From a bacterium (lineage in GTDB: Bacteria; Orphanbacterota; Orphanbacteria; Orphanbacterales; Orphanbacteraceae), in contig JALGYY010000039.1 of NCBI GenBank assembly GCA_025782575.1, positions 1 through 28,356 of the forward strand: a stretch of DNA of 28,356 bases, in the 5' to 3' direction. Below are positions 16,092-24,920 of this stretch, one piece after another; the first letter of the stretch is position 1; every line of letters starts with the position of its first letter. Under the pieces are notes generated by a model. It worked only from the letters and a program-made list of their open reading frames with translations, searched no databases and was not told the origin of the DNA. The translations under genes and the position numbers were made by a program.

Positions 16092-19000
16092 ATGAATTTC
16101 CCATCACATCTACGTCATCGACCGTTTTCGCTCTCCTTTCTCACCCCGATTGGGGCGCTACCGATTTTCTCAGTGATTATGGTCTGTCTCGCTGTCTGGG
16201 GTGTCACCGGTTGCGGCGACTCCTCAATTGTCGGCCCTCCCACCAGAGGTGCTGGTGTCATTACGACATGGGCCGGAACCGGGGTGGCTTCATGGGATGG
16301 GGACGGCAATTTCCTTCTCCAGTCCGATCTTTACTTCCCCAACGATCTCATGATCACCGAAGATGGTGAAACCTATATTCTCGACTGGAATAACCACCGA
16401 GTTCGGTATCTGGAAAGTGACGGCACACTCAGAACCGTGATCGGCACTCTCGGTGTCGGTGATGGTCCGCTTGCGGGTGATGACTTTTATCCGGGAGGAG
16501 CGCCCGGTACCGATGTTCTCTTGAACCACCCGACCCACCTGACCTTGATGCCTGACCAAACAATCCTCCTCACGGCATGGCACAATCATAAGCTGCGGAT
16601 ACTCGACCCTGTGACCGGGATGGTCACAGTTGTGGCGGGAGACAGAGCAGGCTACTCGGGTGATGGTGGCCCGGCCCTCACAGCGCAATTGAACCAACCG
16701 ACTCAGAGCATTTTCGGCCCCGATGGAGATCTCTATATTCTCGACCAGAGAAATCATGTAATCAGAAAGATTGATCTGAACGGCGGATCGTCAATTGTTG
16801 ACGCCACAATTACGACGGTTGTCGGCACGGGAGTTCCGGGATACTCAGGAGATGGAGGGCCACCGCTTGAAGCCCAGCTCGAATTCCCCGCAGGAACGAA
16901 TCCGCCCCCGGCAGGCGCACTTGTTTTTGATGATTCCGGCCGTCTCTATATTTCAGATACCAAGAATCACGTGATTCGTCGGGTCGACTTCGCACTCAAT
17001 ATTATTGAAACGATCGCCGGCACCGGTAGTCCCGGTTATGGCGGTGATGGCGGTTCAGCCACCAGCGCCTCCCTCAACAACCCCAGGGACATAGAATTCG
17101 GTCCCGACGGACTCCTCTATATTGCCGACCAGTTCAACAATCGGGTGCGCGCACTCTCTGTCGACGAGGGGATCATTTCGACAGTTGCCGGTACGGGAGA
17201 AGCCGGTTTCGGAGGCGATGGCGGTCCGGCTATCGATGCTCTTCTCTGGTGGCCATCCGGGCTCGAATTCGATCCGGACGGCAACCTTTACGTTGCCGAT
17301 GTGAACAACAACAGAATTCGGAGAATCGACTTCGCCGCCGAACCGGAGACGCCGGCCCCGCCCGCATCGCCGGGAGGGTTAACTGCGGAAGCGAAATCTG
17401 ATACGGAAATCCTGATCGAGTGGACTTACACGGCTTCCGGCCAATCGGGGTTCAGGGTTTATCGAAACACAGGCTCTGCTAAAGATGACAGCCTGATCGC
17501 GGTCCTCGCTGCTGACAAGAGGAGTTATCTGGATACGGGGCTCGAAGAGAAGACCTCCTATCAGTACAGAGTGCATTCCTATAACCTGGTCGGAGAATCG
17601 GAAACAGGTGTCTCGGACACAGCAACTACATTTGTTACAGATGTACCGCTCCCGGATGGACCGAGTGGCCTGTTGCTCACCCCCACGTCAAGCTCCGCAA
17701 TCGGCCTCACATGGACGGATAACGCATCGAACGAAGAGGGGTACCGAGTTTACCGCGGGCAGTCTGCGGATGAGGTCGATTCTCTGATCGCCACACTCCC
17801 GACGGACGCGGAGCAGTTCGACGATACGATGCTCGACCACTCGACAACCTACTACTACGCTGTATTTGCGTTCAATAATAAGGGAGAGTCGGCTACAGGC
17901 GTAACGGGATTTGAAACCACCAGCACCCTGGAAGAGGACCAGCCCCCCTTCGCGCCTTCCGGTCTCATTGCCACAGCTCTGACCGATAACTCGATTGAGT
18001 TAACCTGGACGGATGAATCGGATGACGAGGACGGCTTCGAAATTTTCCGTGGGCTCACGAGTGGGTCTGCGGATGAGTCAGTCGGGACTGTGAGCGCTGA
18101 CGCGACTTCATTCGTGGATTCCGGACTGGTCGAAGTCACCACCTATCACTACCGTGTGCGCTCATTCAACGGAAACGGGCGCTCCACAGTCTATGCTCAA
18201 AATTCTGCGACTACTCTCGAGTCACCGCCATACAGCCTGATCGAGACATACATGGGCACGGGCACTCCCGGTCTCGGTTCCGACGGCCTGCCGCCACTCG
18301 AAGTCCAGCTCTATCTCCCTATGGATCTCGATTTCGGCCCGGACGGGCTCCCTTACATTGTGGACTGGAACAATCATCGCATTCGAACTGTAATCGGGGG
18401 AATCGTCTCCACTGTAGTAGGCACCGGCCAATTGGGCGATGCGCCCGAGGGATTAGCGACCGATGCAAGCCTGAACCATCCGACCCACGTTTCATTCGAT
18501 GACACGTATCTCTATCTATCCGCCTGGCACAATTCAAAAGTGATGCGGATGGATCTCGGAACCGGGATGCTGGAACGTATCTGCGGGAACGGACAGCGAG
18601 ACTACTCGGGTGACGGAGGGCCGGCGATCGACGCGGTTATCGATCTCCCGTGCGGCACCGCGGTAGACGAAACAGGCCGCATATTTATCAGTGATCAGGC
18701 GAACCAGCGGATTCGAGTTATCGATACGGACGGGACCATCTCGACATATGCGGGAACCGGCACGCCCGGATTTTCCGGTGATGGGGGACCGGCTACTGAG
18801 GCCGACCTGCATTTCCCCGGATCGCCCCAGGATCAATCGGCGCAACCGGCAGGCAGGATCGTCCTCGATGATATAGGTAATCTTTATATTGCGGATACAC
18901 GGAACAACCGCATTCGCAAAGTGGACACCCAGGGCAATATCAGTACCGTGGCGGGAACCGGCACGGCCGCTCACTCCGGAGATGGAGGACCGGCGACCTC

Positions 19001-19271
19001 AGCCGACCTTCGTCGTCCGCGTGACGTCGCGATCGGTCCTGACGGAAATCTCTATATTGCGGATTCCGAAAATCATGCTATAAGAATGGTCGATCTCATC
19101 ACTGGAGTGATCACGAACATCGCAGGGACCGGCAGGGAAGGATCATCCGGCGACGGCGGACACCCGCAGGATGCCAGATTGTGGTTGCCCTGGGGCATCG
19201 CATTTGATCCGGACGGCAATCTCTATGTCGCGGATACGGGAAACAATAAGATAAGGATAATCTACAAGTGA
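16092..19271 (+). CDS. NHL/FN3 lipoprotein: two six-blade propellers around three FN3 domains
   Basis: Envelope lipoprotein of 1059 residues with a signal peptide (FSVIMVCLAVWG) and lipobox VTG-Cys. Residues about 55-418 hold six NHL-type repeats of the form VAGTG..G.SGDGGPA...L..P..., YIAD..NNRIR. Three fibronectin type III domains follow at about 424, 521 and 619 (each with W-T-D and G-F/Y-x-V/I-Y/F-R), then six more NHL repeats (about 716-1059). The two NHL blocks correspond blade by blade: blade two of each has LNHPTH and AWHN-x-K, and blade four of each has a PAG insertion. NHL propellers usually bind proteins or carbohydrates; no catalytic residues are visible. The stop overlaps the next gene (TGATG), so the two are translationally coupled. 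The ribosome binding site is weak. Confidence 0.9.
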   Translation: MNFPSHLRHRPFSLSFLTPIGALPIFSVIMVCLAVWGVTGCGDSSIVGPPTRGAGVITTWAGTGVASWDGDGNFLLQSDLYFPNDLMITEDGETYILDWNNHRVRYLESDGTLRTVIGTLGVGDGPLAGDDFYPGGAPGTDVLLNHPTHLTLMPDQTILLTAWHNHKLRILDPVTGMVTVVAGDRAGYSGDGGPALTAQLNQPTQSIFGPDGDLYILDQRNHVIRKIDLNGGSSIVDATITTVVGTGVPGYSGDGGPPLEAQLEFPAGTNPPPAGALVFDDSGRLYISDTKNHVIRRVDFALNIIETIAGTGSPGYGGDGGSATSASLNNPRDIEFGPDGLLYIADQFNNRVRALSVDEGIISTVAGTGEAGFGGDGGPAIDALLWWPSGLEFDPDGNLYVADVNNNRIRRIDFAAEPETPAPPASPGGLTAEAKSDTEILIEWTYTASGQSGFRVYRNTGSAKDDSLIAVLAADKRSYLDTGLEEKTSYQYRVHSYNLVGESETGVSDTATTFVTDVPLPDGPSGLLLTPTSSSAIGLTWTDNASNEEGYRVYRGQSADEVDSLIATLPTDAEQFDDTMLDHSTTYYYAVFAFNNKGESATGVTGFETTSTLEEDQPPFAPSGLIATALTDNSIELTWTDESDDEDGFEIFRGLTSGSADESVGTVSADATSFVDSGLVEVTTYHYRVRSFNGNGRSTVYAQNSATTLESPPYSLIETYMGTGTPGLGSDGLPPLEVQLYLPMDLDFGPDGLPYIVDWNNHRIRTVIGGIVSTVVGTGQLGDAPEGLATDASLNHPTHVSFDDTYLYLSAWHNSKVMRMDLGTGMLERICGNGQRDYSGDGGPAIDAVIDLPCGTAVDETGRIFISDQANQRIRVIDTDGTISTYAGTGTPGFSGDGGPATEADLHFPGSPQDQSAQPAGRIVLDDIGNLYIADTRNNRIRKVDTQGNISTVAGTGTAAHSGDGGPATSADLRRPRDVAIGPDGNLYIADSENHAIRMVDLITGVITNIAGTGREGSSGDGGHPQDARLWLPWGIAFDPDGNLYVADTGNNKIRIIYK

Positions 19272-20056
19272 TGAATCGTCTGGCTCACATTGATAGCAGG
19301 CCATTACCGATTGTTGCAATCAGCGTAATAGCAGTTGTTGTATTCCTGTCGTGTGGCGACGATGGCACCAACCCGGATCCCGATCCGGCCCCTCCGGCCG
19401 CGCCAGGCGGATTTGCCGGCATGGCAACTTCCGACTCTGCAGTGGTAACCAGCTGGACTGACGCTTCTGACAATGAAGATGGCTTCCTTCTGTTTCGCGA
19501 AGCCGCAACGGCTAAGAAAGATTCCTTGATCGCCACTCTCCCCGAAGGGAGTGCTGGCTACGAGGACAGAGGCCTCCAGGGGGGCACCACTTACAACTAC
19601 CGCTTGCTCTCCTTTAATTCTGATGGGGAATCGGAGGCGGCTGTTACTTCAGCGACCACATTCCTGACGCCACCGACCGAACGCTTCTTCCCGGCAGACT
19701 TCCTGGATACGTACCAGCTCGTGCGTGATTGTCGCTTCAGCTCCTCCCACCCGCTCCAGATCAGCGTATATGTCAATCCGGAATCAGCGGAAGACTACCT
19801 GCAGGGTAACTATCCGCTGAAAGAAGGGACTGTTTGTGTAAAAACGGTCTCAAACGGCCTGGATTGTTCAATTATCAATGAATTCGTTGCGATGTTGAAG
19901 GGTCCTCCCGGAGCGGCACCGGCCAGCGGCGATTGGTGGTGGCAGGTAGCTACCCCCGATATGGAAGTCGATTCCAGCGGGGTTCTGTCTTCATGTATTT
20001 CCGCAGGTTGCCACGTTGACTGCCAGATAACGGATTGGGTCTGCGCGGAGCCTTAG
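19271..20056 (+). CDS. FN3-cytochrome P460-like lipoprotein with C-x4-C-H motif
   Basis: Lipoprotein of 261 residues with signal peptide and lipobox VFLS-Cys-Gly. An FN3 domain (about 40-133) resembles those of the preceding protein, sharing the K-x-DSLIA-x-LP segment. The C-terminal 125 residues resemble cytochrome P460-type domains: YPLKEGTVCVKTV, a GGDW-like stretch GDWWWQVATPDMEVDS, and a Cys/His end SSCISAGCHVDC. Canonical P460-like proteins use C-x2-C-H for haem attachment; here it is C-x4-C-H (codons 19994-20014). It may bind haem in a modified way or have lost it. Start options are ATG 19271 and GTG 19268. The one-base overlap with the NHL protein suggests a shared complex. The P460 call is from motif pattern only. 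Confidence 0.65.
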   Translation: MNRLAHIDSRPLPIVAISVIAVVVFLSCGDDGTNPDPDPAPPAAPGGFAGMATSDSAVVTSWTDASDNEDGFLLFREAATAKKDSLIATLPEGSAGYEDRGLQGGTTYNYRLLSFNSDGESEAAVTSATTFLTPPTERFFPADFLDTYQLVRDCRFSSSHPLQISVYVNPESAEDYLQGNYPLKEGTVCVKTVSNGLDCSIINEFVAMLKGPPGAAPASGDWWWQVATPDMEVDSSGVLSSCISAGCHVDCQITDWVCAEP

Positions 20057-20089
20057 CAGCCGACCGGCGACTCCCACTCGCTTACGATA

Positions 20090-20119
20090 CTTGACTTTAC
20101 GGCGTTTTTCCGATACTAT
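20090..20119 (+). promoter_or_regulatory. Promoter of the second propeller protein
   Basis: TTGACT (20091-20096), 17-bp spacer, TACTAT (20114-20119). It begins with the same CTTGACTTTACGGC block as the promoter of the paralogue, while the rest of the two regions differs. A strong GGAGGAAT ribosome binding site follows before the start. Confidence 0.75.
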
Positions 20120-20182
20120 CAGGCGTAACATCAGACTGAAAACTTCCCTCCCATATTATCTTCAGTTTCAGGAGGAATACGC

Positions 20183-23100
20183 TTGCGCCTGTGTCACTTG
20201 AACTCATCACTTACGCACATCGTCTGCTCTCTCCTCCTGCTGACCTTCGCCGCACTGCCGGTTGTAGCCGGATTCGTCGAGGTCGGCAGTATTGTGGGAG
20301 TCGACTATGCCGGAAAGGGGCGATCGTGCGCGTGGGGTGATTATGACGGTGACGGCTGGCTCGATCTTTACCTGGGTAACGTAGGGGAGGATAACGTACT
20401 CTATCGTAACCGCCTCGGTTCAGGATCACTCCCATTTGATGATGTCACCACGGCTATGGGTGTCGGTAATACGGCATACGATTCATGGGGCGTTCTGTTC
20501 GGTGATTATGACAACGATTCAGATCTCGATATCTATGTGGCCAATGACTTTCTGGATCCATGCCGTCTCTTTCGCAACGATGGCACGGGATTCGTAAATG
20601 TCGCTCCCGCTCTCGGCCTGGAAGGTGACGAGAACAACATGGGGATCGCCTGGAGTGATATGGATCGGGATGGTGACCTCGATCAGTACCTATCAATCTG
20701 GGGAGTGAACCACCATTACCGAAGCGACGGGCGTGACGGTTTCTCCGACATCACGAGCAGTACCGGCACGGCGAGCCAGGCGATCGGCTTCCAACCCGCC
20801 TGGGTAGACTTCGACAACGATGGCGATCCTGATTTCTTCAATGCCAACCTGGACAATCTATTCTTCATCGACTCTCAACTATTCAGGAACGACGGTTCCC
20901 ATTTCACCGATATTTCCAGCGCCATGAACCCATTGCTGATTGAAGAAGCTGTCGGCGCATCCTGGGCTGACTTTGACAATGACGGCGATATGGATTTATT
21001 CACTGCTCGGGGGACATGGACAGCTTTCGGGGAAGCCGCACCGAATCGCCTTTACCGGAACGATGGAACCCAATTTGTCGACCTGGCTCCGATGTTTGCA
21101 GGTATGGCGGACACGCTGGCATCCACGTCCGGCATATTCGCCGACTACGATCTCGATGGCGACCTCGATCTGATTGTAAACGGGAACCACTCTCTTCAGT
21201 TGTTCCGAAACGATTCCAATCTTTTCGTGAATGTGGCTGCTTCCGAGGGGCTGGTTGACACCACCAACACCGGTCCGAGTAGAGGGGCCGTCTGGGCGGA
21301 CTACGACAATGACGGCGATCCCGACCTTTACGTGGTTCACCGGAATGGCACGAATCGACTATTCAGAAACGATCAGACCACCGGTAACAATTGGATCACG
21401 ATCAAAACTGTCGGCACGGAATCCAATCGCGATGGAATCGGTGCGGTAGTAGAAGTGCTATCCGGAGGCGTAATGCAGCGCCAGGAAATCAACTCCGGCG
21501 ACGGTCACTTCTCCGGGCAGTCCCTTCCGCTTGAGTTCGGGATGGGGAGCGAAACGCAGTCGACGGTCACCATTCACTGGCCTTCCGGTGTCGAACAGAT
21601 CAGCGTCAATCCGACAATCAATTCGGTTCTTACTTTTACAGAGACAGTTCCAGCCGGCCTCCTTCTATACGAAGACAAGTCCGCGACCTTGAGCCTGGAC
21701 GATTCCGGAGACGGTCGCGGCGTCGCCTGGGGTGATTTTGACGGTGACCTGGACCTTGATCTGTACGTGACCAATAACGGAACAAATCTACTTTACCGAA
21801 ACGATGGGGGCACATTTGTCGAGATCGCTGGATTATCGGGAGTCGCGGACGCCGGGAGCAATTCGAAATCGGCCCTGTGGATCGACTACGACAACGACGG
21901 CCAGCTCGATCTCTATGTATCCAACAACGGTACTGACAATAGGCTCTACCGAAACACGGGCGGTAGCTTCACTGACATGGCTGCAGCAGCAGGGATCACC
22001 AGCGCCAACCAGAAAAACTGGGGGGCGGCCTGGGTCGACTTCGACAGAGACGGAGACGTCGATTTCTTTCAAGCTCGTGGGAGCGAGCCGAATTCCCTCT
22101 ACCGAAATGACGGCGGGCTCTTCGTGGATCTGGCACCCGCTCTTGCGATCGATTACCCCTCCGGTAAAGAGAGAGGGGTGATGTGGGGTGATTATGACGA
22201 CGATGGGTGGCCGGATCTTTTTCTCGTAAGTAAAGCCGATAACAGACTTCTCAAGAACAACGCCGGCTCCGGGTTCACGGATATGACCGTGGCAGCCGGC
22301 GTTGATGACAGCGGTACCGGCCTTGGGGCCGCGTGGGGGGATTGGGACAACGATGGAGACCTCGACCTCTATCTGTCGAATGATGGTCCGAACGCGGCTT
22401 TCGAGAACAATGGTAACGGTACATTTACACCAGCGGACTACTCCTGGAACCTCGGCTACCTTGGTATCGATAAAGGTCCGGTATGGGTCGACTTCGACGA
22501 AGATAGTGACCTTGACCTTTCTCTCACCGCCTGGGGAGGGTGGAACCGCCTGCTCAGAAATGAGGGCTCGACATTCCGCGACGGTGCCGTATTAAGGGGA
22601 GTCGCTCACTACGGATATACTGAGGGGGCGGGATGGGCCGACTATGATGATGATGGAGATCTCGATCTCTTTTATGCCTGTGACGGCGAGGCGAATGTCT
22701 TTTACGAGAAGTCGAGCACATCCGGCACGAACTGGTTGCGAATCCGCCTGCTGGGTACTGTATCGAATGTAGCGGGAATCGGTGCCAAGATTGAAGTGCA
22801 GACGGGCAGCGTCACCCAGACTCGTTACGTCACCGCCGGGTCGGGCCGTTTCTCCCAGGGGGAATTGTGGCCTCACCTCTTCCTCGGAGGTTCGACAGTG
22901 GCCGAACTCATCACCATTACCTGGCCCAGCGGAATCGTTGATAAGTGGATTGATGTTGCGGCCGACCAGGATAGGCAATTTGTCGAAGGTGACAGTGATG
23001 TCGGTGTGGAGGGAGGGGAAGCGCCACATCGCTTTACTCTTCTCGGGAGCCGACCCAACCCCTTCAATCCGATCACTCGCATTCAGTATGAAATTCCGAC

Positions 23101-23305
23101 TGAGGGGCACGTATCTCTAATGATCTTCGATACCGCCGGCCGCCGTGTACGAACGTTAATTGATGGCCGTTTGGCTGCCGGCCGCCACGATGCGATCTGG
23201 AACGGGCGGGACGACAGGGGCCAACCCGTCGCCACCGGTATTTATCTGACTCGCCTCCGGTCAACTTTCGGCGTACGAACCGGTAAGCTGGCTCTCATTC
23301 GCTGA
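20183..23305 (+). CDS. Secreted double-propeller FG-GAP/ASPIC protein with FlgD end (paralogue 2)
   Basis: Secreted protein of 1040 residues, the same length as the product of 12150-15272. The start is TTG 20183, seven bases after GGAGG; the signal peptide is HIVCSLLLLTFAALPVVAG. Domain order is the same: seven Asp-rich motifs (DYDGDGWLDLY to DYDNDGDPDLY), ASPIC (about 400-490: GNNWITIKTVGTESNRDG), seven motifs (DFDGDLDLDLY to DYDDDGDLDLF), ASPIC (about 847-936) and FlgD-like Ig (PNPFNPITRIQYEI). The two proteins are colinear with no visible insertion and probably arose by gene duplication; the internal duplication is older because it is present in both. It is the last gene of the plus-strand cluster. 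Likely calcium-binding, extracellular or surface-bound. Confidence 0.9.
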   Translation: MRLCHLNSSLTHIVCSLLLLTFAALPVVAGFVEVGSIVGVDYAGKGRSCAWGDYDGDGWLDLYLGNVGEDNVLYRNRLGSGSLPFDDVTTAMGVGNTAYDSWGVLFGDYDNDSDLDIYVANDFLDPCRLFRNDGTGFVNVAPALGLEGDENNMGIAWSDMDRDGDLDQYLSIWGVNHHYRSDGRDGFSDITSSTGTASQAIGFQPAWVDFDNDGDPDFFNANLDNLFFIDSQLFRNDGSHFTDISSAMNPLLIEEAVGASWADFDNDGDMDLFTARGTWTAFGEAAPNRLYRNDGTQFVDLAPMFAGMADTLASTSGIFADYDLDGDLDLIVNGNHSLQLFRNDSNLFVNVAASEGLVDTTNTGPSRGAVWADYDNDGDPDLYVVHRNGTNRLFRNDQTTGNNWITIKTVGTESNRDGIGAVVEVLSGGVMQRQEINSGDGHFSGQSLPLEFGMGSETQSTVTIHWPSGVEQISVNPTINSVLTFTETVPAGLLLYEDKSATLSLDDSGDGRGVAWGDFDGDLDLDLYVTNNGTNLLYRNDGGTFVEIAGLSGVADAGSNSKSALWIDYDNDGQLDLYVSNNGTDNRLYRNTGGSFTDMAAAAGITSANQKNWGAAWVDFDRDGDVDFFQARGSEPNSLYRNDGGLFVDLAPALAIDYPSGKERGVMWGDYDDDGWPDLFLVSKADNRLLKNNAGSGFTDMTVAAGVDDSGTGLGAAWGDWDNDGDLDLYLSNDGPNAAFENNGNGTFTPADYSWNLGYLGIDKGPVWVDFDEDSDLDLSLTAWGGWNRLLRNEGSTFRDGAVLRGVAHYGYTEGAGWADYDDDGDLDLFYACDGEANVFYEKSSTSGTNWLRIRLLGTVSNVAGIGAKIEVQTGSVTQTRYVTAGSGRFSQGELWPHLFLGGSTVAELITITWPSGIVDKWIDVAADQDRQFVEGDSDVGVEGGEAPHRFTLLGSRPNPFNPITRIQYEIPTEGHVSLMIFDTAGRRVRTLIDGRLAAGRHDAIWNGRDDRGQPVATGIYLTRLRSTFGVRTGKLALIR

Positions 23306-23450
23306 TCCGGAACTCCGTCCAGCGACAATATACATGCCTCTTGACGAGCGATTCCCCAACACACCAGTATGCAGATAGTCCTGAGCTTACATTTATAAAG
23401 AAAGTATCGTCTCCATGCTCCGCAGGATCGCATTTCTCGGCCCTGTCCCT

Positions 23451-23502
23451 CAAAATAATTCCGTCGGCGTTATCCTTGCAGAAGTTACGGATGAACGGTC
23501 TC
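23451..23502 (-). repeat. 'A' repeat, copy 3
   Basis: CAAAATAATTCCGTCGGCGT is shared with 27909-27960, and the GAAGTTACGGATGAACGGTCTC end is shared with copies 1 and 4. On the minus strand it reads RPFIRNFCKDNADGIILRD. A 'B' element lies 110-170 bp to its right, as it does (further away) at copy 4. Confidence 0.75.
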
Positions 23503-23610
23503 ACCCCAGAGACGCCGAGATCCGCGCCGCCCAAATGAGAATCTCGCCACAGCTACCACGCCACACTCTCCCCCACATCTCCGGCCACAGCCCCCACAGC
23601 CGCCTACATC

Positions 23611-23670
23611 CAAAGAAAGACCCGCTCTTGCGAACGGGTCTCTCTCACTGGCTCCCCGGGTAGGACGCTT
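23611..23670 (-). terminator. 'B' repeat copy 1 with minus-strand terminator
   Basis: Minus strand reads CCCGGGGAGCCAGTGAGAGA, then the stem AGACCCG / CGGGTCT with a 10-base loop, followed by TTCTTT. This is a good intrinsic terminator with a conserved leader. Related copies are at 26574-26620 and 28171-28236. This copy lies about 125 bp beyond the stop of the coding remnant at 23795. Confidence 0.65.
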
Positions 23671-23794
23671 ATGCGAACTTTCGGATCTCTTCTTTGGCTC
23701 TCAGGAGACAGTGTCCCATTTGGGCTAACGACATACATGCCGGGATCGTTCATGCTTCTGTTGATTCTTTGGAGACTAGGCCCCCAACATCTTG

Positions 23795-23935
23795 TTAGAT
23801 GATCTTCTTGATGGGCTCAGCCATAGCCGTTCCTGCACACAGAGCTCTCTTCCAAATCTCATTGATATCATCGAAGGTCACTCCATCGATCTCTTCGTAT
23901 ATGTCAGTGTCGAGTAGGTAAGGGATTGTAGCGGT
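23795..23935 (-). pseudogene. C-terminal remnant of an unidentified protein gene
   Basis: A minus-strand frame from a TGA near 23937 to TAA 23795-23797 reads as a well-formed protein end: IPYLLDTDIYEEIDGVTFDD, then INEIWKRALCAGTAMAEPIK and KII. It has no start codon with a ribosome binding site and no upstream continuation in frame. The balanced, helical composition suggests true coding origin. I do not recognise the family. Probably a truncated gene left after rearrangement in this repeat-rich zone. Confidence 0.5.
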
Positions 23936-24034
23936 TCAGCGAAAGTGAGACAGAGCAAGAGAAGAGTTAAAGGAATCAATCCGCAGCGCCCGCTAAATGG
24001 CGACGCAATACACCCCGGATCATATAGCTGCGTA

Positions 24035-24170
24035 CGCAGGACTCACCGCAGCGCGCCCACGCGCCGGGAGGATGGCCGCGCGCGCAGGGCTCACGCACGT
24101 GGCGGGAGGATGGCGTGGGTCACCTGGCCCCGCGCGCGGGACTCACGCACGTGGCGGGAGGATGGGCACG
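24035..24170. repeat. 53-bp repeat array 3 (about three units, degraded)
   Basis: Three copies of the (G/C)AGG(A/G)CTCACGCACGTGGCGGGAGGATGG core. The GTCACCTGGCTGAGTGCG half is replaced in places by CGCGCGCG-type sequence, so the spacing varies. This is the most degraded of the four arrays. Confidence 0.75.
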
Positions 24171-24251
24171 TTCGCCCTCTAGTAATTGATCTACCCGGAG
24201 GGATAATTCTCCAACCCATGCGGCGATCTTGTTTCGCCCAATTTATCAAAA

Positions 24252-24920
24252 TCAAATTGAGCCTTCATCAAAAACTACCACACGGCCAAAGATGTATACA
24301 TCTCGACCACCGTAAGCCCATTTCTCCCTTATATCCCGAAGGGAGACATCGACTATCGCATGTCCTCCGTACTCAGCAGCAATCTTCCTCATGCTCGCAA
24401 GTTTTTTTGATATTATTTCTGGCTTGATTTTTCGAACCTCTCCCCAGCGCAGACCCTCTATTTTAAAGGGGGTGTCCGAATCCTTCAGCAAGACACTCCC
24501 ACCACTAAAGGCGTCTCCACCACCGAGGGGGCACCAAAAATACCCAAGAACAACTTTACGCTTGTTCTCAGGCACGTCACCGATTAAATCATTTTCCTCT
24601 AGGATACTCTCTACCTCAGCAGGTCTAAGGACGGCTTGTTCGGGAAAAACGGCGCTCGGGTAGACAACTTCCTTCTGAGGAATCCAAAGGGTTTCTCGGT
24701 GTGTCAGGGAGTCAAGGCTGGCCGCAACCATAAAGACACTCATCACTTGAGAGGGCGGTAGCTGGGTCTTCAGCGCATAGAATCCTGTCTTAGCGTCTTT
24801 TAGGAGGCCGAGCCGATAGTCCCACTGCGCGACCTTAGTTGCACAGGAGAGTGTTAACAGGAACAGGAGGCCTATTATCGAGGCAAGACAACACGATGGC
24901 CGCAACTTCACCCATTTCAT
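24252..24920 (-). CDS. Lipoprotein of unknown function
   Basis: About 222 residues with signal peptide CCLASIIGLLFLLT and lipobox TLS-Cys-Ala. The mature part is mixed alpha/beta: WDYRLGLLKDAKTGFYALK, ALRPAEVESILEENDLIG-like helices, a glycine-rich GGGDAFSGGSVLL loop and a C-terminal AEYGGHAIVDVSL, YIFGRVVVF pattern that resembles small envelope lipoproteins with a heavy-metal-binding-like or YbjQ-type fold; that likeness is weak. The start is ATG 24920, preceded by GGGGG about ten bases upstream; a TTG one codon earlier is possible. Base use is less GC-rich than in the neighbours, which may mean a separate origin. It is monocistronic, between repeat arrays. Confidence 0.75.
   Translation of the reverse strand: MKWVKLRPSCCLASIIGLLFLLTLSCATKVAQWDYRLGLLKDAKTGFYALKTQLPPSQVMSVFMVAASLDSLTHRETLWIPQKEVVYPSAVFPEQAVLRPAEVESILEENDLIGDVPENKRKVVLGYFWCPLGGGDAFSGGSVLLKDSDTPFKIEGLRWGEVRKIKPEIISKKLASMRKIAAEYGGHAIVDVSLRDIREKWAYGGRDVYIFGRVVVFDEGSI

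Larger units (their letters stand above)
23306..24251. other. Repeat- and remnant-filled region without intact genes
   Basis: About 950 bp between the second propeller gene and the unknown lipoprotein gene. It contains an 'A' repeat (23451-23502), a 'B' repeat with terminator (23611-23670), a coding remnant (23795-23935) and 53-bp repeat array 3 (24035-24170). Long frames across it come from the repeats. No terminator was recognised directly after the propeller gene. Confidence 0.6.

Noticed and set aside
16290-16757. 155-residue minus-strand open frame
   Set aside because: Mirror frame of the NHL repeats, with no start context or recognisable motif.
23945-24427. 160-residue plus-strand open frame
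   Set aside because: It reads through 53-bp repeat array 3 and then antisense through the lipoprotein gene; Arg/Gly-rich repeat translation, no ribosome binding site.
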